From contig NZ_CP062260.1 in assembly GCF_014863545.1 (NCBI RefSeq), positions 5,600,001-5,664,000 of the forward strand: 64,000 nt of DNA, in the 5' to 3' direction. Positions 1-11,153 of this stretch are shown in pieces (position 1 is the stretch's first letter; the number at the start of each line of letters is the position of its first letter). The notes below the pieces were generated by a model. That model did not search any database and was not told the DNA's origin. It saw only the letters and a list, made by a program, of their open reading frames with translations. A program made the translations under genes and the position numbers. This DNA comes from Paenibacillus sp. JNUCC32 (lineage in GTDB: Bacteria > Bacillota > Bacilli > Paenibacillales > Paenibacillaceae).

Positions 1-1363
<1,363 letters not shown>

Positions 1364-1487
1364 TCATCTCCTTCATTTCGCTTCCATTGTGAATCCCGTA
1401 CACATTCGGCAAGGACTTAACGGTAGGGCAGCCATTTCAAGACATGCCATCCATCCATTAAGCCCTCAACCCGGCCCTAACCTATTT

Positions 1488-1510
1488 AAAAAAGCCCCCC
1501 GAAGGAAGCT
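1488..1510 (-). terminator. Intrinsic terminator after greA
   Basis: On the minus strand a 7-bp stem (AGCTTCC with GGGGGCT, two G-U pairs) is followed by six T. It sits 20 bases past the greA stop and before lysS, so lysS probably has its own promoter. Confidence 0.75.
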
Positions 1511-1529
1511 TTCTACACCACATTCCGAC

Positions 1530-2006
1530 TTACTTCTTAATGTCTACAATTTTATATTGAATAACGCCCGCAGGAACGTTAACATCCACAACCGATCCTT
1601 TTTGCTTGCCGATAATCGCTTTGCCGACAGGGCTCTCGTTCGAGATTTTGTTGTTAAGCGGATCCGATTCAGCCGTACCTACAATGGTATATTCCATCGT
1701 GTCGCCAAATTCCAAATCCTCCACGATCACCGTGTTGCCCACGCCGACTACATCGGTATTGATATCATCGTTGTTGATGATGCGCGCATTACGGAGCATT
1801 TTCTCCAGCGTAATAATCCGGCCTTCGATAAAGGCTTGCTCGTTCTTGGCGTCTTCATATTCGGAGTTTTCACTAATATCGCCATAACCGATGGCAACTT
1901 TAATCCGCTCAGCCACCTCGCGGCGCTTCACAGACTTCAGATTCTCAAGTTCGTCCTCCAGTTTCTTCAGACCGTCCTGGGTAAGAATGACTTCTTTATC
2001 GCTCAT
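1530..2006 (-). CDS. greA: Transcription elongation factor GreA
   Basis: Rescues backtracked RNA polymerase by stimulating cleavage of the transcript 3' end. The 158-residue length is typical. An N-terminal coiled coil (about residues 8-75, with the acidic tip near '[16 protein letters not shown]') is followed by the FKBP-like C-terminal domain with '[18 protein letters not shown]'. The start has AGGAGA nine bases upstream. It is a single-gene unit between its own SigA-type promoter (2127-2155) and a terminator. Confidence 0.98.
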   Translation of the reverse strand: MSDKEVILTQDGLKKLEDELENLKSVKRREVAERIKVAIGYGDISENSEYEDAKNEQAFIEGRIITLEKMLRNARIINNDDINTDVVGVGNTVIVEDLEFGDTMEYTIVGTAESDPLNNKISNESPVGKAIIGKQKGSVVDVNVPAGVIQYKIVDIKK

Positions 2007-2126
2007 TAACCGATTCTCCTGTCATGTAAATAATTTAAACCACGGTATCAACATACTATATGCGAATTCTTGGGGATCAGAACTTCCCTCTGATGCCTGC
2101 TCAATTTCTTGAATTTATACTGAAAG

Positions 2127-2155
2127 ATTATATGGGAACCATTTCAAAAAGTCAA
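2127..2155 (-). promoter_or_regulatory. SigA-type promoter for greA
   Basis: TTGACT (2150-2155), a 17-base spacer and TATAAT (2127-2132) on the minus strand. It predicts a leader of about 115 bases before the greA start. Confidence 0.75.
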
Positions 2156-2164
2156 TGCGCGCAA

Positions 2165-2206
2165 AGGCTGTCACGGATGTCGCATATACGCAACCGTTAA
2201 CAGCCT
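2165..2206 (-). terminator. Hairpin after dusB, probable terminator
   Basis: AGGCTGT/ACAGCCT stem with an inner ACGG/CCGT pair, starting about ten bases past the dusB stop. The T tract is only three bases, so termination may be weak. The hairpin lies just upstream of the greA promoter. Confidence 0.5.
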
Positions 2207-2216
2207 GCACCTCGTA

Positions 2217-3248
2217 TTATCCAATCGCCGCAGCGGCTTGAGGGTATACGCTTTTTGCCGATTCTTCATGGTCCTCCAGATTGTTCACAAAGTTGTTCAG
2301 AAGGCTGACCAATTCATCGCGCTTCGTTTCTTCCATAATAATATCTTTAATGCGAGCCGATCCCTTGAGCCCTTTCAAGTACCAGGAAAGATGCTTGCGC
2401 ATCTCCCTAACCGCTACCGCTTCGCCGCGCAGGGCGATCAGCCGGTCCATATGCAGGATGGCAATCCGGATTTTCTCCTGGGGAGACGGATCCGACAGCA
2501 GCTGGCCCGTCTTCAGGTATTCCACGGTACGGTACAGCATCCAAGGATTCCCCAGCGCTCCACGACCGATCATGACGCCATCGCATCCCGTCGTATCCAG
2601 CATCCGTCGCGCATCTTCCGGCGTCACTACGTCGCCGTTGCCGATAACCGGAATGGAGACGGCTTCTTTCACTTGGCGAATGATGTCCCAATCTGCGTGC
2701 CCGGTGTAGAGCTGCTCGCGCGTACGCCCGTGAACGCTGACGGCTTGACCGCCCGCCCGTTCGACAGCCTGCGCATTTTCGACAGCATAGATATGATCGC
2801 TATCCCAGCCTGTGCGCATCTTCACCGTGACCGGTTTGTTCACGGCATCGACAACCGCCGCGACCATCTCATAGATTTTGTTCGAATCCAGAAGCCAGCG
2901 CGCTCCCGCATCCATCTTCGTTACCTTCGGTGCAGGGCAGCCCATGTTGATGTCGATGATATCGGCATTGGTCTGTTGATCGACGACTTTGGCCGCTTCC
3001 ACCAGGGATACGCGGTCGCCGCCAAAAATTTGCAGGCTCAACGGCTTCTCCCGCTCGTCGACGAACAGCATTTCCTGGGTGCGCTTGTTGCCGTGAACGA
3101 TCGCCTTGCCGCTGACCATTTCGGCGCAGACCAGACCGGTGCCGAATTCCTTCGCGATCAATCGGAACGCCGGATTGCACACGCCAGCCATCGGCGCCAG
3201 AACCACTTGGTTTTTCATTTCAACGTTTCCGATTTTCAATTGATCCAT
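2217..3248 (-). CDS. dusB: tRNA-dihydrouridine synthase B
   Basis: FMN-dependent enzyme that reduces uridines in the tRNA D-loop. The 343 residues include an N-terminal FMN/TIM-barrel start ('[15 protein letters not shown]'), the catalytic cysteine in '[11 protein letters not shown]' (about residue 103), and '[18 protein letters not shown]' and 'GNGDV' motifs of the Dus family. It corresponds to B. subtilis yacF, which sits between yazB and lysS. There is a 223-base gap to yazB with no recognisable promoter or strong terminator. In this lineage greA lies between dusB and lysS. Confidence 0.95.
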   Translation of the reverse strand: MDQLKIGNVEMKNQVVLAPMAGVCNPAFRLIAKEFGTGLVCAEMVSGKAIVHGNKRTQEMLFVDEREKPLSLQIFGGDRVSLVEAAKVVDQQTNADIIDINMGCPAPKVTKMDAGARWLLDSNKIYEMVAAVVDAVNKPVTVKMRTGWDSDHIYAVENAQAVERAGGQAVSVHGRTREQLYTGHADWDIIRQVKEAVSIPVIGNGDVVTPEDARRMLDTTGCDGVMIGRGALGNPWMLYRTVEYLKTGQLLSDPSPQEKIRIAILHMDRLIALRGEAVAVREMRKHLSWYLKGLKGSARIKDIIMEETKRDELVSLLNNFVNNLEDHEESAKSVYPQAAAAIG

Positions 3249-3471
3249 TCCATGTTTCCCTCCTTTATTTTCAAATATTTATAGTCGAAGGATCCCGCTT
3301 CTCGAGCGTGAAATCCCCTAAGTTTCAAACCAAACCATCATACCCATGAATCGCGCAATCGTCCAGTCCGCAACATTTACTCATTCTTGTAGATCCCATC
3401 CAAAAGACATCTTCCTATATTAATGGCAGGGTTTCTAAAAAATAAACCTGAATCCCTTCACGATAGATAAT

Positions 3472-3678
3472 CTAGCTCCGTTCCTTAAGCTCCTGCAACG
3501 TAATCTCCAGCACGTCGGCAATCTGAGCCAGCATCTGCTCCTCGGCACGGCGGTTCCCCCGTTCGATTGCGCCAAGAACAGCCAGAGAAATACCGGATCG
3601 CTCGGCGAGCTCTTGCTGGGTCAAACCCTTCAATTTTCGGAAAGCGCGGATACGCTGCGCCAGCTGCTTGTTTTCCAA
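3472..3678 (-). CDS. yazB: Small Xre-type helix-turn-helix protein, YazB family
   Basis: A 68-residue protein that is almost entirely one HTH_3 domain ('LTQQELAERSGISLAVLGAIERGNRR' region, given in part), with no effector domain. The start codon is TTG at 3678, with AAGGA eight bases upstream. The gene begins inside folK and overlaps it by 49 bases, so it is translationally linked to the folate operon. Its target is unknown; the same small HTH gene occupies this place in B. subtilis. A role in regulating the pab/fol operon is only a suggestion from position. Confidence 0.88.
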   Translation of the reverse strand: MENKQLAQRIRAFRKLKGLTQQELAERSGISLAVLGAIERGNRRAEEQMLAQIADVLEITLQELKERS

Positions 3679-4178
3679 AGCTGAATTCCTTCCTTTCCTT
3701 CCAGGTTCTCAAGTGCTGTCTTCACCACGGGGTACAGACCAGAAGGTTCAAGCTCAGACACGATATCGGCCAACGGCCTGAGAACGAAAGCCCGTTCCTG
3801 CATGCGGGGATGCGGCAGAACGAGGTCCGGCGTATCCAGACGGCGTCCTTCCATCCATAACAGATCCAGATCCACCGTCCGCGGTCCCCAGTGAATATGA
3901 CGGACCCGGCCGAGCTGTTTCTCGATTTGCTGCATTACGGCAAGCAGCTCATGGGGACTCAGCGATGTCGACACGGCTGCGGCCATATTAAGGAACATCG
4001 GCTGATCCACGTAACCGACCGGTTCGGTCTCATACAGGTTGGATACGCGCTCTACCTCAATGCCTGGCACTTCATCCAACCGTTCCAAAGCCTCCATCAG
4101 GTTCCCCTCGCGGTCTCCCAAATTGGCCCCTAAAGCAATATAAGCCTCTGAACACTCAGAGGTGGCGTGTGAATTCAT
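3630..4178 (-). CDS. folK: 2-amino-4-hydroxy-6-hydroxymethyldihydropteridine pyrophosphokinase
   Basis: Transfers pyrophosphate from ATP to 6-hydroxymethyl-7,8-dihydropterin, the step before dihydropteroate synthase. Family motifs are 'YIALGANLGDREGNL' at the N-terminus and 'WGPRTVDLDLLWM' in the middle, which carries the ATP/Mg-binding aspartates. The ATG at 4178 (182 residues) has AGGAAG ten bases upstream and starts 7 bases after the folB stop. A longer frame reaching 4211 would overlap folB and has no ribosome site. The C-terminus overlaps yazB by 49 bases. Confidence 0.95.
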   Translation of the reverse strand: MNSHATSECSEAYIALGANLGDREGNLMEALERLDEVPGIEVERVSNLYETEPVGYVDQPMFLNMAAAVSTSLSPHELLAVMQQIEKQLGRVRHIHWGPRTVDLDLLWMEGRRLDTPDLVLPHPRMQERAFVLRPLADIVSELEPSGLYPVVKTALENLEGKEGIQLWKTSSWRSVSALSEN

Positions 4179-4185
4179 GATCGTC

Positions 4186-4548
4186 TCACTTCCTGGTCCG
4201 GTGCAGCTCAATGGTCACACCTTCAAAATGAATGTCAAAAGGCGGGTGCGGCTTCGTCAATCGGACCGTTAAAGCATCGATAATAGTATAAGTGTCCAAT
4301 ACCTTAGATGCAATATGCTCCGCTAAAGCTTCAATCAGGCGGAACGACTCCGTCCGCATAATCTCCAGCAGGAGTTCATGAATCTCGGCATAATTTACCG
4401 TTAACGTCAGATCATCCGTCTTCGCGGCTTTGCTCAAATCCATCTCCAGCTCAAGATCCACATAGAAACGTTGGCCCAGCTTCCGCTCTTCCTCAAACAC
4501 ACCGTGGTAACCGTAGTATTCCATGCGGCTCAGTATCATTTTATCCAT
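4186..4548 (-). CDS. folB: Dihydroneopterin aldolase
   Basis: Cleaves 7,8-dihydroneopterin to 6-hydroxymethyl-7,8-dihydropterin and glycolaldehyde. The 120-residue length is typical. Visible motifs: 'YGYHGVFEEERKLGQRFYVDLELE' region (substrate-binding glutamate), 'TVNYAEIHELL', and the C-terminal 'VRLTKPHPPF' with the conserved lysine. It lies between folP and folK in the operon. Confidence 0.96.
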   Translation of the reverse strand: MDKMILSRMEYYGYHGVFEEERKLGQRFYVDLELEMDLSKAAKTDDLTLTVNYAEIHELLLEIMRTESFRLIEALAEHIASKVLDTYTIIDALTVRLTKPHPPFDIHFEGVTIELHRTRK

Positions 4549-4584
4549 CTCGTACTCCGCCCTTCTATCCTTGATCCCAAAAAA

Positions 4585-5445
4585 TTAGTTGCGTTGAAGC
4601 TCCGTTGAAGCGTAAGTCATGGCATCGCACATCATGGCTGTCCGTTTCATATGCTTCACGTCGTGCACCCGAACGATCTGACAGCCTTGCGCAATCCCGT
4701 ATGCGACGGTGGCTGCCGTTCCTTCCAGCACGTCTTGTGCCGGAGCGCCAAGCGCGGTTTGGATAAACCTTTTGCGGGAGGTAGCCAGCAGTACCGGAAA
4801 CCCCAGCCCCACAAGCTGATCGAGAGATGCCATCACTTTCATGTTCTCGTCATAGTCCTTAGCAAAACCAATGCCCGGATCAAGCAAAATTTGGTGATCC
4901 TGCACACCGGCAGCGCGCGCAATTTCGACGCTTTCCAGCAAATCGCGTTTTACGTCTTCTATCAGATTCGTGTAATTTCGATCGCGTCGATTATGCATAA
5001 GAATGACGGGGCATCCGAGCTCTGCCGCCGTCTGAGGCATATCAGGATCGTCTTTAAAGCCCCAGATATCATTAATGATATGAGCCCCCGCTCCAATAGC
5101 CTGGCGCGCCACTTCCGCTTTATAGGTGTCAATCGACAACGGAATTTGCGGCGCGTGCCGGTGAATAGCTTCAATAACCGGGATTACGCGGGCAAGCTCC
5201 TCTGAAGCTCCAACCGGCTCGTGTCCCGGCCGCGTCGATTCCCCGCCGATATCGATGATGTCGGCTCCCCCCTCAATCAGCTGAAGCGCATGCTCAACGG
5301 CTCGTTCCGTGTCGTTATAACGGCCTCCGTCCGAGAACGAATCCGGCGTCACATTCAATATGCCCATAATGAGCGTCGATTGACCGAGCTTTAACTCAGC
5401 GTCCTTGCTCAAACGATATTCACGTTCATAGATGGTTGTTTTCAT
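4585..5445 (-). CDS. folP: Dihydropteroate synthase
   Basis: Joins p-aminobenzoate to the pterin pyrophosphate; this is the target of sulfonamides. Signature motifs of the TIM barrel are present: 'MGILNVTPDSFSDGG' near residue 28, 'IIDIGGESTRPGHEPV' near 62, and the loop with 'LDPGIGFAKDYDENM'. The 286-residue length is normal. The ATG overlaps the pabC stop by 4 bases, indicating translational coupling. B. subtilis calls this gene sul. Confidence 0.97.
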   Translation of the reverse strand: MKTTIYEREYRLSKDAELKLGQSTLIMGILNVTPDSFSDGGRYNDTERAVEHALQLIEGGADIIDIGGESTRPGHEPVGASEELARVIPVIEAIHRHAPQIPLSIDTYKAEVARQAIGAGAHIINDIWGFKDDPDMPQTAAELGCPVILMHNRRDRNYTNLIEDVKRDLLESVEIARAAGVQDHQILLDPGIGFAKDYDENMKVMASLDQLVGLGFPVLLATSRKRFIQTALGAPAQDVLEGTAATVAYGIAQGCQIVRVHDVKHMKRTAMMCDAMTYASTELQRN

Positions 5446-6329
5446 ATATCAAGCCCTGCTTTCCTTCTATACGCATACAGCAATGTACGGGTTATCGGGC
5501 CGGCCACTCCTTGTCCGATGGTCAGTGCCTCACCTTCAACTCCAATCAACGTCGTGACCGGAACAATCTCCTGAACAGAGCCTGTCGTAAATATTTCATC
5601 CGCTCCGGTAAATACATCCCAACCATAACGGCCTTCTTCGGCCTCGATGCCAAGATCGGCAGCCAATTCCAGCACCACCGCCCGGGTAATCCCCGGCAAA
5701 ATGCCGGTACCCACGTCCGGCGTATATAAACGCCCCCTTTTGACGAAAAAGACGTTGCTGACGATGCCTTCGGCCACGTCTCCCGCCGAAGTTAACATCA
5801 GCCCCTCTGCCGGACCACCCGATGGTTCCGGATATCTTGCCAATTCCCGCTTTGCGAGTATATTGTTCATATAATGCAGGGATTTCATCCGGACCGATGA
5901 TTCCGGCGTGTTCCGCGGTAGGGACAGCAGCCTCATGGCTCTGCCTGTCTCGTAGAGCGCAGCGTTGGCGGCCGGCAGCTCTTTGGCGAATAGTACCTCG
6001 GCCGGCTTCGCATAATCTCCGGCAGGCAAACCGAGCAATCCTTCTCCTGCGGTTACGGTGTACCGTATATAGGCATCCTGAAGGCCGTTCGCCTCCATCA
6101 GCTCGGCAATCCAGCCGCTGATCCTCTCGGCATCCGCCTTGTGGGCGATCCCGAGCTCCCGACAGCTGTCCGTCAGCCGGTTCAAATGCCGCTCTAGCAA
6201 AAAGGGCTTCCCCTGATACGTGCGGAAGGTCTCGAATAGACCCATTCCGTATAAAAGCCCATGATCCATCACAGGTATGACCGCGTCGGCAGCTTCAACG
6301 ATGCCGCCGTTCATGCCTATATATTTCAT
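5442..6329 (-). CDS. pabC: 4-amino-4-deoxychorismate lyase
   Basis: PLP-dependent fold-type IV enzyme that releases pyruvate from aminodeoxychorismate to give p-aminobenzoate. Seen: '[19 protein letters not shown]' near residue 23, the region of the PLP lysine in '[17 protein letters not shown]', and '[18 protein letters not shown]'. It has 295 residues. Overlaps of four bases with both pabA upstream and folP downstream place it in a tightly coupled operon. Confidence 0.94.
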   Translation of the reverse strand: MKYIGMNGGIVEAADAVIPVMDHGLLYGMGLFETFRTYQGKPFLLERHLNRLTDSCRELGIAHKADAERISGWIAELMEANGLQDAYIRYTVTAGEGLLGLPAGDYAKPAEVLFAKELPAANAALYETGRAMRLLSLPRNTPESSVRMKSLHYMNNILAKRELARYPEPSGGPAEGLMLTSAGDVAEGIVSNVFFVKRGRLYTPDVGTGILPGITRAVVLELAADLGIEAEEGRYGWDVFTGADEIFTTGSVQEIVPVTTLIGVEGEALTIGQGVAGPITRTLLYAYRRKAGLDI

Positions 6330-6907
6330 GCCTTGGCGCCAGCCGTGCGCTTCAGGAAGTTGCGCAGCATCTGATGGCCATGGTCGGTAATGATGGATTC
6401 CGGATGAAACTGCACGCCTTCCACGGGATAATGCTTGTGCCGAAGCCCCATGATTTCGCCCTCTTCCGTCCAGGCGGTAATCTCCAGCTCCTCGGGGAGG
6501 GTCTCCTTCTCAACGATCAGCGAGTGATATCGCGTTGCGGTGAACGGAACCGGCAAACCTTCGAAGACCGATTCTCCTGTGTGTTGGATGGCGGATGTTT
6601 TTCCATGCATGAGGCGCTCCGCACGGATGACGTTGCCGCCAAAGGCTTGCCCGATCGCCTGATGGCCGAGGCAGACGCCGAAGATGGGAATGATCCCTTT
6701 GAAATGCGAAATCACGTCCAGACTAATGCCCGCTTCATTCGGCGTGCACGGTCCCGGCGATATCAGGATATGGTCCGGCGCCAACGCTTCGATGCCGGCG
6801 ATGTCGATCTCATCATTCCGGTAAACCTTGACTTCCTCGCCGAGCTCCCCCAAATATTGAACCAGGTTATACGTAAACGAATCATAATTGTCGATGACAA
6901 GTATCAT
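6326..6907 (-). CDS. pabA: Aminodeoxychorismate/anthranilate synthase glutaminase subunit
   Basis: Class I glutamine amidotransferase that supplies ammonia to PabB. The catalytic triad is visible: nucleophile Cys in '[11 protein letters not shown]' (about residue 79), and His and Glu in 'EGVQFHPES' (about residue 169). It has 193 residues. In B. subtilis the same protein also serves TrpE, and the pab context here does not exclude that. The gene starts one base after the pabB stop and overlaps pabC by 4 bases. Confidence 0.95.
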   Translation of the reverse strand: MILVIDNYDSFTYNLVQYLGELGEEVKVYRNDEIDIAGIEALAPDHILISPGPCTPNEAGISLDVISHFKGIIPIFGVCLGHQAIGQAFGGNVIRAERLMHGKTSAIQHTGESVFEGLPVPFTATRYHSLIVEKETLPEELEITAWTEEGEIMGLRHKHYPVEGVQFHPESIITDHGHQMLRNFLKRTAGAKA

Positions 6908-6908
6908 G

Positions 6909-8573
6909 TTATTTCCCCCCTATATAGGCAGCCGCCGCTGCGGCTTCTTCTTCACTGCACATCAGCGCCGCTATCAAAGCTTTGGCCTTGTTATGGCACT
7001 CCCGGTATTCCCGATAAGGATCGGAATCAATGACGATCCCAGCACCTGTCTGAATGTAACCGACCCCATCCTTCACGGCGAGGGTTCGGATAATTATGTT
7101 AAGCTCCATATCGCCGTTATAATCGATCCAGCCCATGGAGCCGGTATAAGGCCCCCGCGTCACGGGCTCCAGCCCTTCGATGATTTCCATGGTCCTGATT
7201 TTGGGTGCGCCGGTAATGGTGCCTCCAGGGAACGCTGCCGCAATGACATCATATGCATTGTTGCCCTCAGCAATCCGCCCTTCCACTTGGGACACCAAAT
7301 GCATGACGTGCGAGTACCTCTCCACGGTCATCAGCTCCGGAACATGCACCGTCCCGTATGCGGCAATGCGGCCGATGTCATTCCGTTCCAGGTCGACCAG
7401 CATAATATGCTCGGCCCGTTCCTTCTCGCTGCCAAGCAGTTCCGCTTCCATGGCCGCGTCCTCTTCCGGATTTCTCCCCCGGCGGCGGGTACCCGCGATC
7501 GGCCGGGCTGACACGGTATCGCCATCCAGCTTCACCAGCAATTCCGGCGAGCCGCTGGCCAAACTGAAGCCTGGCGAGGATAAATACCCCATATAAGGTG
7601 AAGGGTTCAGAATGCGCAGCCACTCGTAAATATCGGAAGGTTCCGCATGGAGCTGCAGATGCCGGCGAAGAGACAAGTTGACCTGAAAAACATCGCCCTG
7701 CCGAATATATTCTTGGATCGAGAGAACCGCCTGCTCGAACGCTTCCTGCGAAAAATCAATCTCCAGCCGATCCCATACCTCCACGTTCGGCCCTGACAGC
7801 TCCTGCGCTTTCTTCCATCGTTCCTGCCGCACCCGTTCATCTTCGAATCTCGAATCGTTCTCCGGCCCCGTTCCGTACATTTGATTCCATTGGGAGAGCA
7901 TCGATTCGGCTCTTAGGCCGGCCTTCTCATATAATTCCTCCAAAATCCCTTCCTGCCCCTGTGAGAGCTCCGAACCTTCAGAAACATCCGCTGAATCCTC
8001 AAGCGCCGTCGCTTCCTTCGAAACTTCCCCGCTCCCGAAAGCCCAAGGCAGAGGAACATGCACCGAGCAGTATAGGCTGTCGTCCGCATGATCGTAAATC
8101 CAGACTTCTTCCATGCGCATCCACAAATAATCCGGAAAGCCGGGCTCATCCTTGGCCATCACGGGCAGTTGCTCGATCGAGCGGATGACATCGTAGCTCA
8201 GAAAGCCTGCACAGCCTCCCCGAAAATCCGGCCATCCCGGCACTCGGGGTGATTTCCACGCTTTCATCCACTGCTCCAACAGACGCAGCGGCTCTCCCGT
8301 TACCTGCGTTCGCAATCCGCCTGACATTTCGACGACCTCGCCCTGGCTTCCTTTTCCCTGCAAAATGGACACCGGTCGTAACCCAAGATACGTGTAGCGT
8401 CCGCCCTTACCGCTCTCCAGCACAAAGGCATAAGGCGAGGCCGCTTTCCAAGCATGTCTCCATGACAGGGGTAATCCTCGTGTTGCTCCTTTATATTGAA
8501 CCAGATAGGGAACGACGGACCAGCCCTCTTTAGCCCATGACTGCCACTGGGCCAGCTCCACTCTTCTCTCCAT
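6909..8573 (-). CDS. pabB: Aminodeoxychorismate synthase component I
   Basis: Converts chorismate to aminodeoxychorismate using ammonia from PabA. The chorismate-binding domain fills the C-terminal half, with '[15 protein letters not shown]', '[13 protein letters not shown]', '[18 protein letters not shown]' and '[13 protein letters not shown]'. It has 554 residues, rather long because of an insertion rich in Glu and Ser at about residues 180-250. The start has GGGAGGA eight bases upstream. First gene of the pab-fol operon; a TATACT with a weak -35 near 8620-8645 may be its promoter. A TrpE paralogue is possible but the pabA-pabC-folP context argues for PabB. Confidence 0.94.
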   Translation of the reverse strand: MERRVELAQWQSWAKEGWSVVPYLVQYKGATRGLPLSWRHAWKAASPYAFVLESGKGGRYTYLGLRPVSILQGKGSQGEVVEMSGGLRTQVTGEPLRLLEQWMKAWKSPRVPGWPDFRGGCAGFLSYDVIRSIEQLPVMAKDEPGFPDYLWMRMEEVWIYDHADDSLYCSVHVPLPWAFGSGEVSKEATALEDSADVSEGSELSQGQEGILEELYEKAGLRAESMLSQWNQMYGTGPENDSRFEDERVRQERWKKAQELSGPNVEVWDRLEIDFSQEAFEQAVLSIQEYIRQGDVFQVNLSLRRHLQLHAEPSDIYEWLRILNPSPYMGYLSSPGFSLASGSPELLVKLDGDTVSARPIAGTRRRGRNPEEDAAMEAELLGSEKERAEHIMLVDLERNDIGRIAAYGTVHVPELMTVERYSHVMHLVSQVEGRIAEGNNAYDVIAAAFPGGTITGAPKIRTMEIIEGLEPVTRGPYTGSMGWIDYNGDMELNIIIRTLAVKDGVGYIQTGAGIVIDSDPYREYRECHNKAKALIAALMCSEEEAAAAAAYIGGK

Positions 8574-8730
8574 GCCGATCCTCCCTTAGTCTTCAAAAGC
8601 CTTACTGTTGCCTGTCAGTATACTGTATCCCGCTTCTCTTGAAAACCCTAAATAGAGGCTTGTCCAACAATAATTTTTGAAGCGGTCAGCCCTTGATTCC
8701 ATTAAAGCGTTATCTTAGGGAGTAGTATAC

Positions 8731-8770
8731 GCAAAAAGCCCTCAATGCTATAAAAATCACATTGAGGGCT
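8731..8770 (-). terminator. Intrinsic terminator after cysK
   Basis: Perfect 11-bp stem (8737-8747 with 8760-8770, AGCCCTCAATG and its complement) followed on the minus strand by T5. It lies about 65 bases past the cysK stop and separates cysK from the pab operon. The other 160 bases up to pabB hold only its putative promoter. Confidence 0.92.
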
Positions 8771-8834
8771 CCCTTCTCGCAGCACATTACCTCACTTGGG
8801 TGAGATGAAAATGCACAGCCTATTCCAGAACATT

Positions 8835-9770
8835 TTATTCGAAGTTATAGAGCGGCGTGCTCAGGTAACGCTCTCCGTTGCTTGGAATGACAGCGACAAC
8901 CCGCTTGCCTTTACCAAGCTCTTTGGCGACCTTCAAGGCAGCATATACAGCCGCACCGGAGGAAATACCGCCAAGAACGCCTTCTTCCTTCGCCACGCGG
9001 CGGGAAGTTTCAAAGGCATCGTCATTCTCTACATGAACGATTTCATCGTACACTTCTTGGTTCAAAATTTCCGGGATGAAGTTTGCGCCAATGCCCTGGA
9101 TTTTGTGAGGGCCTGGCTTGCCACCGGCAAGGATTGGCGATGCAGCAGGCTCCACCGCAATAATCTTGATGTCAGGGTATTGCTCTTTCAGCACTTCCCC
9201 AGCGCCTGTAATCGTACCGCCTGTTCCGATGCCAGCCACGAACGCATCCAGGGAACCGCCGATCGATTGGATCGCTTCAACGATTTCCGGACCAGTCGTT
9301 TCACGGTGGATCTTCACGTTCGCTTGGTTCTTGAACTGCTCGGCCATGAAGAATCCGGCATTTTCCTTCAGGATTTCTTCGGCCTTCTTAACGGCACCGT
9401 TCATTCCTTCAGATCCCGGTGTCAGGACCAGTTCCGCTCCGTAAGCACGCAGCAGGTTTCGGCGCTCCAAGCTCATGGTTTCAGGCATGACGATAACCGC
9501 TTTATAGCCTTTAGCCGCTGCCACCATAGCTAAGCCGATGCCGGTATTGCCGCTGGTCGCTTCAATGATCGTATCGCCCGGCTTCAAACGTCCATCCTTC
9601 TCTGCCTCTTCCACGATGCTGATCGCGATCCGGTCTTTAACGCTGGCGCCCGGGTTCTGGTATTCCAGCTTCAGATAGATCTCTGCGCTATCCTCAGGTA
9701 CGATCCGGTTCAAACGGACGAGCGGGGTTTCACCGATTAATTCTGTCACATTATTTACGACTTTTGCCAT
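8835..9770 (-). CDS. cysK: Cysteine synthase A (O-acetylserine sulfhydrylase)
   Basis: PLP enzyme that makes cysteine from O-acetylserine and sulfide. The PLP lysine lies in '[14 protein letters not shown]' (about residue 45), followed by the '[20 protein letters not shown]' substrate loop and the '[16 protein letters not shown]' phosphate-binding loop. It has 311 residues. AGAGGAGG precedes the ATG by nine bases. It is transcribed alone from a near-consensus promoter at 9962-9990 with a leader of about 180 bases. Confidence 0.97.
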   Translation of the reverse strand: MAKVVNNVTELIGETPLVRLNRIVPEDSAEIYLKLEYQNPGASVKDRIAISIVEEAEKDGRLKPGDTIIEATSGNTGIGLAMVAAAKGYKAVIVMPETMSLERRNLLRAYGAELVLTPGSEGMNGAVKKAEEILKENAGFFMAEQFKNQANVKIHRETTGPEIVEAIQSIGGSLDAFVAGIGTGGTITGAGEVLKEQYPDIKIIAVEPAASPILAGGKPGPHKIQGIGANFIPEILNQEVYDEIVHVENDDAFETSRRVAKEEGVLGGISSGAAVYAALKVAKELGKGKRVVAVIPSNGERYLSTPLYNFE

Positions 9771-9954
9771 GAAAGAAGACCTCCTCTAAATATGGATCTG
9801 GATAAAAATAGTGAATACATAATGGTGTTATTCATTCGAATGTCGAATCATGAATTTGTAGGTTCTCGATGTTAAAAAAATGGGAGCCCGCAGATTAATA
9901 AAATTCCAGTTGTTCAATGGCTCTCCAATATCCGAGTAAAAAGGTAGGTTTTTG
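9771..9954 (-). other. cysK leader, untranslated
   Basis: About 180 bases between the predicted start of transcription and cysK. It holds a small AAGGTA/TACCTT hairpin near its 5' end, a T7 tract near 9880, and a palindrome ATTCG-N5-CGAAT at 9834-9848. No T-box (AGGGTGG...) or S-box sequence is visible. A CymR operator would be expected for this gene in Bacillus but I cannot point to one with confidence. Confidence 0.45.
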
Positions 9955-9961
9955 TACCTTC

Positions 9962-9990
9962 ATCTTATCAACGTTACAGGCCATTGTCAA
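9962..9990 (-). promoter_or_regulatory. SigA promoter for cysK
   Basis: TTGACA (9985-9990), a 17-base spacer, and TAAGAT (9962-9967) on the minus strand. The 207 bases between it and the foldase stop contain a T6 tract near 10135 after a poorly paired GC-rich stretch, possibly a weak terminator, and nothing else I recognise. Confidence 0.8.
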
Positions 9991-10197
9991 TATCCAGCTG
10001 CTCGAAAATCAACATTTCTAGGTGAATTTTCCTGCGACTCACGAACGAGCCGAACGCGAAATCCTTCGGAGGACTTCATGCGGGATAACCGCCAATTTTC
10101 CGCAGCCATCCAAGCTCAGGCATAACTACAGCGAAAAAAGCCCCTGCAGCCAGATCTTTCTCCGCCACAGCGAGCTTTCCTCATGTTGTTGCTCTAT

Positions 10198-11133
10198 TTA
10201 CAGCGTAACCGTACCCGCACTGATCCGTGCCTCGTATTTCTCGCGAAGCTGCCGCTCCAATTCCGATAAGGACACCGACTGCTCCAGGGCCAGCTGCTTG
10301 CGAACCGCCTTCCGGATACTTTCCTCGCTAGGAGCTTGAGGCTCAATAATATCCCTCACATATACTATGGCATATGTGTCCGTGAGCGATACAGGTCCCG
10401 CAATATCTCCGGGCTCGAGCGATAAAGCTGCTTCAAGCAGCTCTGGCGGCAAAAAGGGGTCATCCTCTTCTACCAAGCCGATCTGTCCGCCGTCTTCCCG
10501 AGTGTACTCGTCAAGGGATACCTGAGCTGCGAGATCCGCAAAATCCTCCCCATTTTCCAGCCGATCCATGACGCGTTCCGCCTCATCTTCCGAAGCGACT
10601 TCAATCATGGATAAATTCAGCTGTTTCTTGGGCCGAAATTGATCAGGGTACTGTTCCAGATACGAATCGATTTGCTGCTCCTCGATGTGAACATCGGAAG
10701 TCGCAATTTTCTCAAGCAGGAGCCGATAAGTCGTCTCCGTCTTTAACTCACTCTCCGTAATGCCAAGCTGATCTTCCATTTCCGATAAGAACCGTTCCTT
10801 AGAGCCATAGCTTCGGCTCATGACTTCGATTTCCGTTTCGACTTCCGCGGTCGTCACATCAATGCCCTTCGCTTTCGCTTCCAGCGCCACGGCGTGCCGA
10901 TTCAGCATGGTCATCAGCATTTCGCGCCCATATCGCTTCTTCAGCTCGTCAACCCACTCGTCTTCGGTAATCGCCCTGTCCTGGATGGATGCAACGGGCT
11001 GGGAGCCTGTTTTCCACGGCGGTGAAGCCTCCTGCGAAAAGCCCCCGGAAAACAGCATCCAGCCCCCCATACCCAATACGCATGCTGTCAAGACAATGAC
11101 GGTCGCCCACAATCCCTTCTCTTGTCTCGTCAT
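10198..11133 (-). CDS. yacD: Membrane-anchored parvulin-type peptidyl-prolyl isomerase (YacD/SurA-like)
   Basis: Probable extracytoplasmic folding factor. An N-terminal membrane segment (about residues 8-30) is followed by a SurA-like N-domain and then a parvulin rotamase domain (about residues 180-275, 'LENGEDFADLAAQVSLDEYTR', 'GGQIGLVEEDDPFLP', 'LEPGDIAGPV'). No lipobox is present. GTG at 11136 and ATG at 11133 are adjacent possible starts, both with only a weak GGGATGAG site. The same gene lies between hslO and cysK in B. subtilis. The substrate is unknown. Confidence 0.88.
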   Translation of the reverse strand: MTRQEKGLWATVIVLTACVLGMGGWMLFSGGFSQEASPPWKTGSQPVASIQDRAITEDEWVDELKKRYGREMLMTMLNRHAVALEAKAKGIDVTTAEVETEIEVMSRSYGSKERFLSEMEDQLGITESELKTETTYRLLLEKIATSDVHIEEQQIDSYLEQYPDQFRPKKQLNLSMIEVASEDEAERVMDRLENGEDFADLAAQVSLDEYTREDGGQIGLVEEDDPFLPPELLEAALSLEPGDIAGPVSLTDTYAIVYVRDIIEPQAPSEESIRKAVRKQLALEQSVSLSELERQLREKYEARISAGTVTL

Positions 11134-11153
11134 CACGGTCGCTCATCCCAACA

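Noticed and set aside
9771..9990. T-box or S-box in the cysK leader
   Set aside because: The conserved AGGGTGG T-box sequence and the SAM riboswitch core are both absent; only small hairpins are seen.
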